From an uncultured Lachnospiraceae bacterium (GTDB lineage Bacteria; Bacillota; Clostridia; Lachnospirales; Lachnospiraceae): a stretch of 35,662 nt of DNA. Shown one piece after another: positions 26,129 to 33,907 of the stretch. The stretch lies in assembly GCA_910589265.1 (NCBI GenBank), contig CAJUTQ010000098.1, forward strand, positions 1-35,662, given 5' to 3'. The notes beneath the pieces were generated by a model. It did no database searches and was not told the origin of the DNA. It saw only the letters and a list, made by a program, of their open reading frames with translations. A program made the position numbers and the translations under genes. The stretch's first letter is position 1. Every line of letters starts with the position of its first letter.

Positions 26129-26782
26129 CTATCCTTTTAGTCTGATTTTCTGACCTTTTCTTCCTTCCTCCAAATAACATCTCTCTTTTTCTACTCCTAA
26201 GATGCTATGATCTCCTGTTTTGTTATAAGAATATAACAAGTATGAAGAATCACCCTGAATTTTCTTTATTTTTCCATTTTCTATCTCTAATTCTTCTTTC
26301 TCTTCTTCCTTGTTATTTCCATTTCTAGCCTTTTTTATGGACTTTAAGAGCCTCCATGAAGAAATACTCTCTTTTCCCTCCTCTGTCTGTCTCTCATGAA
26401 AAGATTTCTGTTCTAACTTATCAAGTTTTATTCCTTTCTCGGCCTTTGTCAATATATCCTTTTCTTCTTTGAATGCTATAGCTGGATTTACTATGCTATT
26501 ATTGTCTGTAATGTTTTGTTTTTCGCCACTCTTTTCTTTTTCTTGGGAAAAAATACCTTTTACAAAGGAAAATCCTCTTCCTAAATCTTCTTTCATACGA
26601 ACTAAAAATCCTTCTTTTAAAAATATAAATGGATGAGTTTCCCTTTCTAGAGTTAATTGCTTTTGCACAGTAGCATCTTTTGAAGAAGCTCCCCCTAAAT
26701 TCTTTTTTGAAATCTTCTTATCATGATGAATACAATCTGTTATATGATGTGGATGATCAATTTGTGATGTACGAAATGTCAT
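26129..26782 (-). CDS. Unrecognised Lys/Glu-rich soluble protein
   Basis: 217 residues from the ATG at 26782 (AAAGG upstream, long spacer); a TTG start at 26842 would add 20 basic residues. No signal peptide or membrane segment. The N-terminus is His-rich (DHPHHITDCIHHDKK). The middle is charged and probably disordered or coiled. The C-terminus ends in a more ordered-looking DSSYLLYSYNKTGDHSILG and a basic tail. I do not recognise a family. Composition is compatible with a coding sequence, since the frame is long and uninterrupted in AT-rich DNA. It sits between the ZIP gene and the zeta-like gene, with its own 44-nt gap from the latter. Confidence 0.6.
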   Translation of the reverse strand: MTFRTSQIDHPHHITDCIHHDKKISKKNLGGASSKDATVQKQLTLERETHPFIFLKEGFLVRMKEDLGRGFSFVKGIFSQEKEKSGEKQNITDNNSIVNPAIAFKEEKDILTKAEKGIKLDKLEQKSFHERQTEEGKESISSWRLLKSIKKARNGNNKEEEKEELEIENGKIKKIQGDSSYLLYSYNKTGDHSILGVEKERCYLEEGRKGQKIRLKG

Positions 26783-26886
26783 AATAATTGCCAAGCCTTT
26801 CTTATTTCTTTTCATTATATGCAGTTTATGTTTTTGTTTCAAGTGATTTTATGAAAAAGACGATAGATATTATTTTATAAATTCCC

Positions 26887-27456
26887 TTACATATCTACTA
26901 GCCTTTTAATTTTCTCTATGTTCCAAAATTCATTTTCCCAATAATTATACCCATTACTTCTTTTCTTAAATATTAAAAATGGGATCGACGAATTGTCATA
27001 TATGGAACATACATCACAAATATTTAACATTCGAGGAATAAGATTTAAAGATTTTTCATATCTTTCTACTACCTTTTTATCAGGAACATAATACTCTCCA
27101 AATAAAGTTCTTACAGCTACTCTTGATATATTTATAGCTGGATCTGCTGTTAATACATAAATACATTGAATAAAAAATCCTTCTGATTTTGCTCTTTTTA
27201 ATTGAAACAAATTTCTTTCTGTAGAAAGCATTGTTTCAAAAGTAAAGCTTTTTTTTTCATCAATCAATTTATTTCTTAAATCTTCTGCTATTTGGGCTGC
27301 TTCTATATTGGAACAAAAATTGCTTTTTTTAATTTCATTTGCATTAATATATGGTTCAATAATATTTGCAAATTTTGCGGCAGTTGTTTTTCCTGAACCC
27401 CTAGGGCCTGCAAACATAATGATCTCCGGCTTTTTCAATATATTCTCTTCTCCCAT
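26887..27456 (-). CDS. Zeta-toxin-like P-loop kinase
   Basis: Up to 189 residues. Walker A is FAGPRGSGKTT (15-25), followed by FETMLSTERN and a RYEKSLNLI helix, as in COG4185/zeta-type ATPases. The family usually has an Asp in the INADEI motif after the P loop; here it reads INANEI (N40). If this is the counterpart of the zeta catalytic Asp, activity may be lost or lowered. Start choice is open: ATG 27456 overlaps the small upstream gene by 56 nt, TTG 27438 has a better site, and ATG 27417 has GGAG but leaves no room before the P loop. The family is firm, the toxin role inferred. Confidence 0.8.
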   Translation of the reverse strand: MGEENILKKPEIIMFAGPRGSGKTTAAKFANIIEPYINANEIKKSNFCSNIEAAQIAEDLRNKLIDEKKSFTFETMLSTERNLFQLKRAKSEGFFIQCIYVLTADPAINISRVAVRTLFGEYYVPDKKVVERYEKSLNLIPRMLNICDVCSIYDNSSIPFLIFKKRSNGYNYWENEFWNIEKIKRLVDM

Positions 27457-27622
27457 TCATAAATTCTAAATATGGTTCTTTTCTTTCCTTATCATAACAA
27501 GCAATAGGAATGCCCTTTATCTCTTTTATTTTATTTTCAATTTTCACTGCATTTCTAAAACGTTCAGTCAATTCTATATCTGTCATTGCACATAATTTAT
27601 CAGATTGATATGAATTTTGCAT
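27401..27622 (-). CDS. Small partner of the zeta-like kinase, candidate antitoxin
   Basis: 73 residues from the ATG at 27622, chosen because AAAGGA lies 7 nt upstream; a longer frame exists to 27673. The N-terminal half is helical (MTDIELTERFRNAVKIENKI) and the C-terminal half beta-like (GIPIACYDKERKEPYLEFMNGRREYI), a pattern that I associate with small proteins encoded just upstream of zeta-like ATPases. Its 3' end overlaps the kinase gene in another frame, so the two are translationally linked. Antitoxin function is inferred from this context only. Confidence 0.62.
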   Translation of the reverse strand: MQNSYQSDKLCAMTDIELTERFRNAVKIENKIKEIKGIPIACYDKERKEPYLEFMNGRREYIEKAGDHYVCRP

Positions 27623-27723
27623 TTTTTTATCCTTTCTTTCTTGCAGTTTATTCTCTAAAAATATTATTGCCATTCCTTTTATATTTTATCGGTTTATTTT
27701 GAGTTTCTCCATTTATAAAGATA

Positions 27724-27760
27724 CAGAAAAACAGACAGAAATTGCCTTTTCTGTCTGTTT
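27724..27760 (-). terminator. metNIQ operon terminator
   Basis: A perfect 13-bp stem (AAACAGACAGAAA with its complement) and 6-nt loop is followed on the minus strand by TTTTTC. It starts 15 nt after the metQ stop codon. A textbook intrinsic terminator. Confidence 0.85.
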
Positions 27761-27774
27761 ATTATAACTTTTCC

Positions 27775-28599
27775 TTATTCAAAGGGAATAACTGCTCCAT
27801 CAAATGTTTCATTAATATAATTCTTTATTTCATCAGATTTAAGAATATCTACCAAAGCCTTTATTCCTGGAAGATTTTCATTTCCCTCTTTCACTGCAAT
27901 AATATTCACATAAGTTTTTGCTGCTTCTGAATCAGCAGTTTCATAAGCCAATGCATCTTTTCCTACAGAATATCCAGCCTCTAATGCATAATTACCATTT
28001 AATACAACATAAGCAGTCTCATCGACAACTCTGGCAACCTGAGCTGCTTCTAATTCCACAACTTTAATATTATGAGGATTTTCTACAATATCATTTACTG
28101 TGGCCGTTAATCCTACTCCATCTTTTAACTTAATAATTCCATTGTCTTGCAAAAGTAAAAGAGCTCTTGCCTCATTCGTCGTATCATTGGGAACTGCTAT
28201 ATTATCTCCATCTGCAATCTCCTCTAACCCCTTTTTAGTCCCAGGATAAATTCCAAAGGGTTCATAATGGATATTCCCAGCATTAACAATATGGGTCCCC
28301 TTTTCCTCATTAAAACTTTCCAAATAAGGGGCGTGTTGAAAATAATTAGCATTAAATTCCCCTCCCTCTACAACTTCGTTAGGCTGCACATAATCATCAA
28401 AAACAGTAACTTGTAAATCATACCCTTGTTGTTCAAGAATAGGTTTTACTTTTTCAAGAATTTCCGAATGGGGAGTGGCAGAAGCTGCTACTTTTATAAC
28501 CTTATCATCTGTTTTATTACTCTGCTGGGATTGTCCACATCCAATTAAAAAACTTGCAATAATCACTCCTGTTAATAAGCCTGTCATTATTCTTTTCAT
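27775..28599 (-). CDS. metQ: Methionine ABC transporter substrate-binding lipoprotein
   Basis: 274 residues. A lipoprotein signal with the lipobox LIGC (C21) is followed by a NlpA/MetQ-type binding domain (about 35-274; VAASATPHSEILEKVKP, YVQPNEVVEGGEFNANYFQH). It captures methionine outside the membrane for the MetNI translocator. It is the last gene of metNIQ, 21 nt after metI, and ends before a strong terminator. The MET-box and LysR gene upstream support methionine rather than another NlpA-type substrate. Confidence 0.94.
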   Translation of the reverse strand: MKRIMTGLLTGVIIASFLIGCGQSQQSNKTDDKVIKVAASATPHSEILEKVKPILEQQGYDLQVTVFDDYVQPNEVVEGGEFNANYFQHAPYLESFNEEKGTHIVNAGNIHYEPFGIYPGTKKGLEEIADGDNIAVPNDTTNEARALLLLQDNGIIKLKDGVGLTATVNDIVENPHNIKVVELEAAQVARVVDETAYVVLNGNYALEAGYSVGKDALAYETADSEAAKTYVNIIAVKEGNENLPGIKALVDILKSDEIKNYINETFDGAVIPFE

Positions 28600-28620
28600 A
28601 ATTCTCCTCCTTATGTAATG

Positions 28621-29280
28621 TTATTTTCTTCTATCTAAACGGCTGGCAATGGCCATACCTGTTGTTTGAAATAGCTGTACTAACAAAATTAATAAAATAA
28701 CTGTTACAAACATAATATTTGATTGATATCGATAATATCCATAACGAACAGCTATATCACCTAATCCTCCTCCTCCAATTGTTCCTGCCATGGCAGAATA
28801 TCCTAAAATTGTTCCAATTGCAATAGTTGAACCTGTTATCAAAGAAGTTCTTGCCTCCACAAGAAGTACCTTTCTTATAATTGTCAGATTATCTGCACCC
28901 ATGGATCTGGCAGCTTCTATTACTCCATGATCCACTTCTTTTACAGAAGATTCTACCATCCTAGCTATAAAAGGAACAGCAGCTACAACAAGGGGTACAA
29001 CTGTTGCCCCTGAACCATAACTTTGCCCCACAATAATTCTTGTAAAGGGTATTAATAAGATTAGTAAAATTAAAAAGGGAATACTTCTTATAGTATTTGC
29101 AATAATATCGAATACTTTATATAAAAATCTATTTGGCATGAGACCATCTTTATCTGTTACTGCCAATAGCACTCCCATAGGAAGACCAAATACATATCCT
29201 ATGAACGTAGATAAAAGAGTCATATACAATGTTTCTCTTATACCTTTAAAAATCATTTGTATTATTTCATCCGTCCACAT
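28621..29280 (-). CDS. metI: Methionine ABC transporter permease
   Basis: 219 residues with five membrane segments and the binding-protein-dependent permease fold. The EAA-type loop (VIEAARSMGADNLTIIRKVLL) contacts MetN. The start at 29280 lies inside the end of metN (14-nt overlap) with GGAGG upstream, so translation is coupled. Family length is normal (about 217). Confidence 0.95.
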   Translation of the reverse strand: MWTDEIIQMIFKGIRETLYMTLLSTFIGYVFGLPMGVLLAVTDKDGLMPNRFLYKVFDIIANTIRSIPFLILLILLIPFTRIIVGQSYGSGATVVPLVVAAVPFIARMVESSVKEVDHGVIEAARSMGADNLTIIRKVLLVEARTSLITGSTIAIGTILGYSAMAGTIGGGGLGDIAVRYGYYRYQSNIMFVTVILLILLVQLFQTTGMAIASRLDRRK

Positions 29281-30304
29281 AATCTACTACCTCCTCTATA
29301 TCAAGTCCTCTCTCATCTAAATATTTTTTCATTGCATTTATATGAATACTGTCTTTGGCAAATTCCAATATCATTTCTCCTTTGGCAACCCCTCCAACAT
29401 TTTTTGTGTCCGCCTTAAGTATATTGACAGGCTCATGAAACATTAAGACTAAATTGGAAATGACTGGTTCAAAGGCTGAATTTTCAGAAAAAATAATTCT
29501 AATTCTTTTTCCACTGTGAATGAGTTCCTGAGTTATTGTACTATTATTCTCTACTTCATTTCCAGAATCTTTACGGATTAATTCTTTAGCAACATTTGAT
29601 TTTGGATGGGTGAAAATATCTGTAACTTTCCCTTGTTCCACAACGACTCCCTTATCCATAATTGCTACATGGGTACAAATTTCCCGAACAACAGACATTT
29701 GATGAGTAATAATGACAATTGTAATTCCAAACTGATTATTTATATTTTTAAGCAATTCTAAAATAGAATAAGTTGTCTGAGGATCCAAAGCACTTGTGGC
29801 TTCATCACAAAGAAGAATTTTTGGATCGGATGCCAATGCTCTTGCAATAGCAACTCTTTGCTTTTGCCCTCCTGAGAGCTGAGAAGGATAGGCTTTTTCC
29901 TTGTCACTTAATCCAACAATTTTTAACAGCTCCAATGCTTTTTTTCTAGCATCCTTTTTTCTTTTACCTTGAATATATAGAGGAAAACATATATTTTCTA
30001 TTACAGATTTCTGCATTAATAAATTAAAATGCTGAAAAATCATTCCTATTTCTTCCCTTTGTTTTCTCAATTGTTTATCTGTAAGTTCTCCAAGAGATCT
30101 TCCTTTTATGAGAACCCTTCCTTTTGTTGGCTCTTCTAAAAAATTCATACATCTTACTAATGTACTTTTGCCAGCTCCTGACATGCCAATAATTCCATAT
30201 ATATCCCCTGATTCAATACATAAGTTCACATCTCTTAAAGCTTCTACCTTTACTTCTTTTGAAATATATGATTTATATAAACCTTCTATAATAATTTCTG
30301 ACAT
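29267..30304 (-). CDS. metN: Methionine ABC transporter ATP-binding protein
   Basis: 345 residues from the ATG at 30304 (AAAGG upstream), giving MSEIIIEGLYKSY; an in-frame ATG at 30325 adds seven residues. ATPase domain with GMSGAGKST, LSGGQKQR and LLCDEATSALDP. The C-terminal NIL domain (about 265-345) binds methionine in homologs and closes the transporter when the cell has enough (transinhibition). It is first in metNIQ, behind a promoter with an upstream MET-box. Confidence 0.95.
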   Translation of the reverse strand: MSEIIIEGLYKSYISKEVKVEALRDVNLCIESGDIYGIIGMSGAGKSTLVRCMNFLEEPTKGRVLIKGRSLGELTDKQLRKQREEIGMIFQHFNLLMQKSVIENICFPLYIQGKRKKDARKKALELLKIVGLSDKEKAYPSQLSGGQKQRVAIARALASDPKILLCDEATSALDPQTTYSILELLKNINNQFGITIVIITHQMSVVREICTHVAIMDKGVVVEQGKVTDIFTHPKSNVAKELIRKDSGNEVENNSTITQELIHSGKRIRIIFSENSAFEPVISNLVLMFHEPVNILKADTKNVGGVAKGEMILEFAKDSIHINAMKKYLDERGLDIEEVVDYVDG

Positions 30305-30342
30305 GTTTCTGCCTTTCTGCTCCATGAGCTATTACAAAAATG

Positions 30343-30372
30343 ATTATAACATTTTGTAAATAAATGTGTTAA
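30343..30372 (-). promoter_or_regulatory. metNIQ promoter
   Basis: On the minus strand TTAACA (30367-30372) and TATAAT (30343-30348) are separated by 18 nt. This is a good vegetative promoter about 40 nt ahead of the metN start codon, with the palindrome described next placed 19 nt upstream of its -35 box. Confidence 0.65.
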
Positions 30373-30391
30373 TTCAAAAAAAATAGAACTA

Positions 30392-30412
30392 GTTATAGTT
30401 TCAAACTATAAC
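30392..30412 (-). promoter_or_regulatory. MET-box-like LysR operator
   Basis: A perfect 21-nt palindrome containing TATAGTTTGAAACTATA. It fits both the general LysR T-N11-A rule and, as I recall it, the TATAGTTTnAAACTATA MET-box of streptococcal MetR/MtaR regulators. Its centre (30402) is about 66 nt upstream of the expected start of transcription, the usual activator site for LysR proteins. It overlaps the stop codon (TGA) of the LysR gene. It could also fold as an RNA hairpin, but the T-run begins 8 nt later, so it is a poor terminator. Confidence 0.72.
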
Positions 30413-31318
30413 AAAGTATTTCTCCTTATATTTTGCCACTTCTTCTAAATATTTTTGACCTAAAGGGCTTACAGGCACTCCCTTTTTTACAATATATCCA
30501 ATAGACATTTCTTCTTCTACATTTAATTTTACAGCACAATAATCAGAACCATTTAATTCTTCACAAATAATTCCAGAACATAAAGTATACCCATTTAATC
30601 CAACCATAAGATTTAACATGGTTGCTCTGTCATTTGCTTTTATTAACCGTTTATATTCATAAGTACTTAAAACTTCCTCTGCAAAATAAAAGGAATTATT
30701 TATTCCTTGATCAAAAGACAAACATGGATACTCTGCTAATTCTTCCATATATATATCTTTTCTGTTTGCTAAGGGATGTCCTTTCCACATATATACAAAA
30801 ATATTACATTTTAATATTTCATAAAATTCTATATCCAAATCACGAAAAATCTTTTTTAATACATGTTCATTAAATGTATTTGTATATAAAATTCCAATCT
30901 CACTTTTAAAATTTTTAACGTCTTCAATGACATCATAAGTCTTTGTCTCATGAATTGCAAATTCATATTCATCCATTCCAAATTGTTTTACCATTTCTAC
31001 AAATGCATTTACTGCAAAAGTATAATGCTGCATGGATACACTAAATTTCTTTTTTGTTTTTTCTTTTATAATATATTTCGATTCTATCAATTCATATTGT
31101 TCAACTACCTGTCTGGCATATCTTATAAATTCCTCCCCGTTTTGGGTAATAAAAATTCCTTTATTTGTCCTTCTAAAAAGCTCAATTCCAATTTCTTCCT
31201 CTAATTCTTTTATTGAAGCTGATAAACTAGGTTGACTAATAAATAATTTTTTTGCTGCCTCATTCATAGATTTTGCCTTGGATACAATAATAGCATATTT
31301 TAATTGATTCAAAGTCAT
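30401..31318 (-). CDS. LysR family regulator, probable MetR/MtaR-type activator of methionine uptake
   Basis: 305 residues. The N-terminal winged helix (about 1-60) has MTLNQLKYAIIVSKAKSMNEAAKKLFISQPSLS, and the effector-binding domain occupies about 90-300. It is immediately upstream of metNIQ on the same strand. Its stop codon lies inside the MET-box-like palindrome that faces the metN promoter. This link makes a role in methionine control likely; the sequence of the effector domain alone does not show it. It diverges from the MarR gene across 157 nt. Confidence 0.9.
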   Translation of the reverse strand: MTLNQLKYAIIVSKAKSMNEAAKKLFISQPSLSASIKELEEEIGIELFRRTNKGIFITQNGEEFIRYARQVVEQYELIESKYIIKEKTKKKFSVSMQHYTFAVNAFVEMVKQFGMDEYEFAIHETKTYDVIEDVKNFKSEIGILYTNTFNEHVLKKIFRDLDIEFYEILKCNIFVYMWKGHPLANRKDIYMEELAEYPCLSFDQGINNSFYFAEEVLSTYEYKRLIKANDRATMLNLMVGLNGYTLCSGIICEELNGSDYCAVKLNVEEEMSIGYIVKKGVPVSPLGQKYLEEVAKYKEKYFVIV

Positions 31319-31475
31319 TTTTTATCCCAACTTCCATTATTTTAATTTGCTATGAATATTGTTATATTTTCTCATTTATTTATTACAATAATATGGAGAG
31401 AATAAAAAAGAAATCAGATAATTTTCATGTAGAGAATCTTAGTATGAAAAAACCTGGACAGAAGTGAGGAATAAT

Positions 31476-31913
31476 ATGAAAAGAAAACAAAGTTTCTTAG
31501 AGATATTTCATCGCTGTATATTCTTAGAAAAAAAATGCCGTAATCAATTGTTGGAGAAAATAGGCATAACTTCCACTCAATTTTTTCTTTTAACTCTTAT
31601 TAAAAAGAATGGAGTTATTTCTCAAAAAGAATTATTTTTCCATTACAAATTATCCCAAGAAGGATTATATTACACTTTAACAAAAATGGAGAAAAAAAAT
31701 CTTATTCGAAAATTTCCTTCCAAAGATAACTACAAAATTATTCTTCTGGAACCTACAAAAAATGGCTTAAAAAAAGCTAGACAGGCTGAAGACTATCTAG
31801 CTCAAATGGAAAATACAATGCTTTTTCATTTTACCGAAAAGGAAAAAGCATGTCTCTTAGCTTACTTAAACAGAATAAATCGGAATTTGAGCGCTCCTAA
31901 TTATTATTTCTAA
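31476..31913 (+). CDS. MarR family transcriptional regulator
   Basis: 145 residues from the ATG at 31476, with GAGG about 6 nt upstream; a GTG at 31464 is in frame. The winged helix (about 30-95) has QKELFFHYKLSQEGLYYTLTKMEKKNLI, and the family DR-type wing is reduced to PSKDNYKI. Flanking helices give dimer contacts. It is divergent from the LysR gene and overlaps the DUF4190 gene tail to tail by 4 nt. No neighbouring transporter suggests a target. Confidence 0.82.
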   Translation: MKRKQSFLEIFHRCIFLEKKCRNQLLEKIGITSTQFFLLTLIKKNGVISQKELFFHYKLSQEGLYYTLTKMEKKNLIRKFPSKDNYKIILLEPTKNGLKKARQAEDYLAQMENTMLFHFTEKEKACLLAYLNRINRNLSAPNYYF

Positions 31914-32212
31914 AATAAGGATAATAAAACGAACATTAAAGTTACTATAATTCCACAAACTAATCCTATAGAAGAAGTTATAACTCCTCCCATTGCCATT
32001 TTATGCCCCTCTCTTCCCTGTACTAAACTTATAATTCCAGTGACAAGTCCTATAATACCAATAATAACAGGGAATACCACTGCCCAACATACTACGAAAG
32101 ATACGACTCCAAATACTAGTGATATAACTGATAAACTGTTTCCATTTTTTGGAGCTTTATCTTCTACAATTACCTTTTTTTTATCTTCATAGTGATAATT
32201 ATTATATTCCAT
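31910..32212 (-). CDS. DUF4190-like small membrane protein
   Basis: 100 residues: a 23-residue hydrophilic N-terminus, then two long hydrophobic segments (about 25-60 and 72-98) with SLVFGVVSFVVCW and a GRxGHKMAMGG turn that are typical of DUF4190. Function unknown; such proteins often lie beside other small envelope proteins. It starts inside the end of the next upstream gene (11-nt overlap), so they are co-translated. Confidence 0.82.
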   Translation of the reverse strand: MEYNNYHYEDKKKVIVEDKAPKNGNSLSVISLVFGVVSFVVCWAVVFPVIIGIIGLVTGIISLVQGREGHKMAMGGVITSSIGLVCGIIVTLMFVLLSLF

Positions 32213-32681
32213 GTTCTATCCTCATTATATAAACAATAGAAAATACAACAATTTGGATAATAGTACAAAGCACAAAACTGAATATTATTGTTTTATTTTT
32301 CCCCTTAATTCCCAAAAATGCATACAACATACTAAATAATATGCCTATAAGCATTCCGATCAAACCAATAAGTATTATCCCTCCAAAAGAACTTAATCCT
32401 ATGAAAACATTTACCCAAGCTGGTATTTTACTAAGAGGTTCATAAGGTTCTCCATTTCCTAGATAATATCCATTAACAGCTAGATCAGCTTTACTTCCTA
32501 TAACAACTAATTGACATTTTGTATTTCCTAATGTTATTTCATAATCAATCATGTTAATAAACCAATTTGATGATCTTAACTTAAATTTTTCCCCATCAAT
32601 TAAAAGTTTACGTGTAAAGCCAGCAGAATATTGTATCTCATGTGTTCCATCTGTAGCATCAACAATCCACTTTTTTTTCAT
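32202..32681 (-). CDS. Membrane protein with N-terminal beta-rich domain
   Basis: 159 residues. The first about 85 residues are beta-rich and soluble (THEIQYSAGFTRKLLIDGEK, NMIDYEITLG, DLAVNGYYLGNGEPYEP), somewhat like the FAIM1-type small beta domain, though I am not certain. The rest has two hydrophobic segments (about 88-115 and 130-150). AAGGAG precedes the ATG. It overlaps the DUF4190 gene by 11 nt. Function unknown. Confidence 0.72.
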   Translation of the reverse strand: MKKKWIVDATDGTHEIQYSAGFTRKLLIDGEKFKLRSSNWFINMIDYEITLGNTKCQLVVIGSKADLAVNGYYLGNGEPYEPLSKIPAWVNVFIGLSSFGGIILIGLIGMLIGILFSMLYAFLGIKGKNKTIIFSFVLCTIIQIVVFSIVYIMRIEHGI

Positions 32682-32713
32682 ATAACTTCTCCTTTTTAAT
32701 TATAACAGCATAT

Positions 32714-33256
32714 TTATAAAGAGGCATCTATGTTTTCTTTTGTTACTCTTTCCATAATATAAAAAAGAGGCTTAAATAATATGAAACATATTATGATATT
32801 GCCTAAACAATGGGCAATATCAAAGGGAATTCCTGTCACCCAATTTGAAAAAACCATAACAGGTCCTCCAATAAAAAGATATGGAATGGAACATAAAGCT
32901 CCAAAAAATAATCCATATGTTCCTGATAATAAGGCAAAAGCAACTATAGAAGATTGTTTATGTAACAATTTTGTCAATAAAGCTAAAATAGGCCAACAAT
33001 AAAGATACATAATCCACCAGAGTCCAAATCCATATAAAAACCCTTCTAATATAACAAATACAAAAATTCCATAGAATACTTTATTTCCTAAAAACAAAGT
33101 AAAGATTATTATAAATAAAGATACTAATTCTATATTAGGTAAAAAAGAAAGTGCCAGTTTTGCTACTTCCATTGAGGCTGCCATCATTCCTATTACTACA
33201 ATATCTTGTATTTTAAAAGTCTTTTTTTTAATATCCTGTTGTAAGCGTAAACTCAT
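32714..33256 (-). CDS. ECF transporter S component-like membrane protein
   Basis: 180 residues from the ATG at 33256 (GGTGA upstream), overlapping the DUF4430 gene by 29 nt; an ATG at 33268 is possible. Six hydrophobic segments and an N-terminal KIQDIVVIGMMAASMEVAK match the substrate-binding S subunits of energy-coupling-factor transporters. No EcfA or EcfT gene is near, so it would use a shared module encoded elsewhere (group II). Linkage to a DUF4430 protein suggests a corrinoid or other vitamin ligand, which is inference. Confidence 0.82.
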   Translation of the reverse strand: MSLRLQQDIKKKTFKIQDIVVIGMMAASMEVAKLALSFLPNIELVSLFIIIFTLFLGNKVFYGIFVFVILEGFLYGFGLWWIMYLYCWPILALLTKLLHKQSSIVAFALLSGTYGLFFGALCSIPYLFIGGPVMVFSNWVTGIPFDIAHCLGNIIICFILFKPLFYIMERVTKENIDASL

Positions 33257-33632
33257 AATGTTCACCATCTGCTATAACAGTAGAATCTACACCTGTATTA
33301 ACCATTTGCTTATTTTTTGTAATACTCCACCATTGCTGTTTACTTTCATCTACAGTAATTCCATCTACAGTTAGGACGAATAAACCATATTCACTTTCTG
33401 TTCCTTCAATTAATTTTTTTTCATCACATGCCTCTCTTAATGTTTTTGCATTTGTCTCTATAATCACTTCTTTTAATGTTTCATTTTCTCTTATTACTTC
33501 AATTGTAATTGTTTTATCAAAATTATTTCCTTTTGGCATTACTACAAAATAAATAAAAGAAAATAAAACAATCAAAACAGCTAGAGAAATTTCCCCTTTT
33601 AATAACCAATTTTGATTCTTTTTCTCTATCAT
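33228..33632 (-). CDS. DUF4430 domain protein, membrane-anchored
   Basis: 134 residues from the ATG at 33632 (AAAGGA upstream); an ATG at 33650 is also possible. One N-terminal membrane segment (about 12-32) is followed by an extracytoplasmic DUF4430 domain (EVIRENETLKEVIIETNAKT, GLFVLTVDGI, QQWWSITKNKQMVNTGVDS, GEHYEFTLTTGY). The fold is related to the C-terminal domain of transcobalamin/intrinsic factor, so a surface ligand-capture role is likely. It overlaps the S component gene and follows the small Cys-rich gene closely. Confidence 0.88.
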   Translation of the reverse strand: MIEKKNQNWLLKGEISLAVLIVLFSFIYFVVMPKGNNFDKTITIEVIRENETLKEVIIETNAKTLREACDEKKLIEGTESEYGLFVLTVDGITVDESKQQWWSITKNKQMVNTGVDSTVIADGEHYEFTLTTGY

Positions 33633-33652
33633 CTTTTGTTTTCCTTTCATTC

Positions 33653-33907
33653 TTAAAGTATAGTTAATTGAAAAAATACATCTATAATATTACATTCTTC
33701 AACATCCTCTCGTAATATAATATTATTATAAAATAAATTTTTATATCTTTCTAAAAGTTCTTTATTTTTCCAAAAACAAAGCGCAGTAAAAGGCATATTT
33801 ATTTTTCTAATAAAAATTTTATATTCTTTTACAGAATTTGTTTTTACTATGTAATATTTACAATAAAAGCAATAAACACATGGATTAAAATGGAGTAGTT
33901 CATTCAT
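33653..33907 (-). CDS. Small Cys-rich protein of unknown function
   Basis: 84 residues from the ATG at 33907, with AGGGGTG 7 nt upstream. The N-terminus has a CVYCFYC cluster in a rigid aromatic context (HFNPCVYCFYCKYYIVKT), which may bind a metal or form a small knuckle. The rest is basic and aromatic (KINMPFTALCFWKNKELLERYK). The stop codon lies 2 nt from one possible DUF4430 start, so it belongs to that operon. I recognise no family. It may be an adaptor of the uptake system or an unrelated gene. Confidence 0.55.
   Translation of the reverse strand: MNELLHFNPCVYCFYCKYYIVKTNSVKEYKIFIRKINMPFTALCFWKNKELLERYKNLFYNNIILREDVEECNIIDVFFQLTIL

Noticed and set aside
30326..30400. S-box (SAM) or T-box riboswitch upstream of metNIQ
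   Set aside because: The gap is about 75 nt plus a promoter, too short for either aptamer. The palindrome at 30392-30412 explains regulation better.
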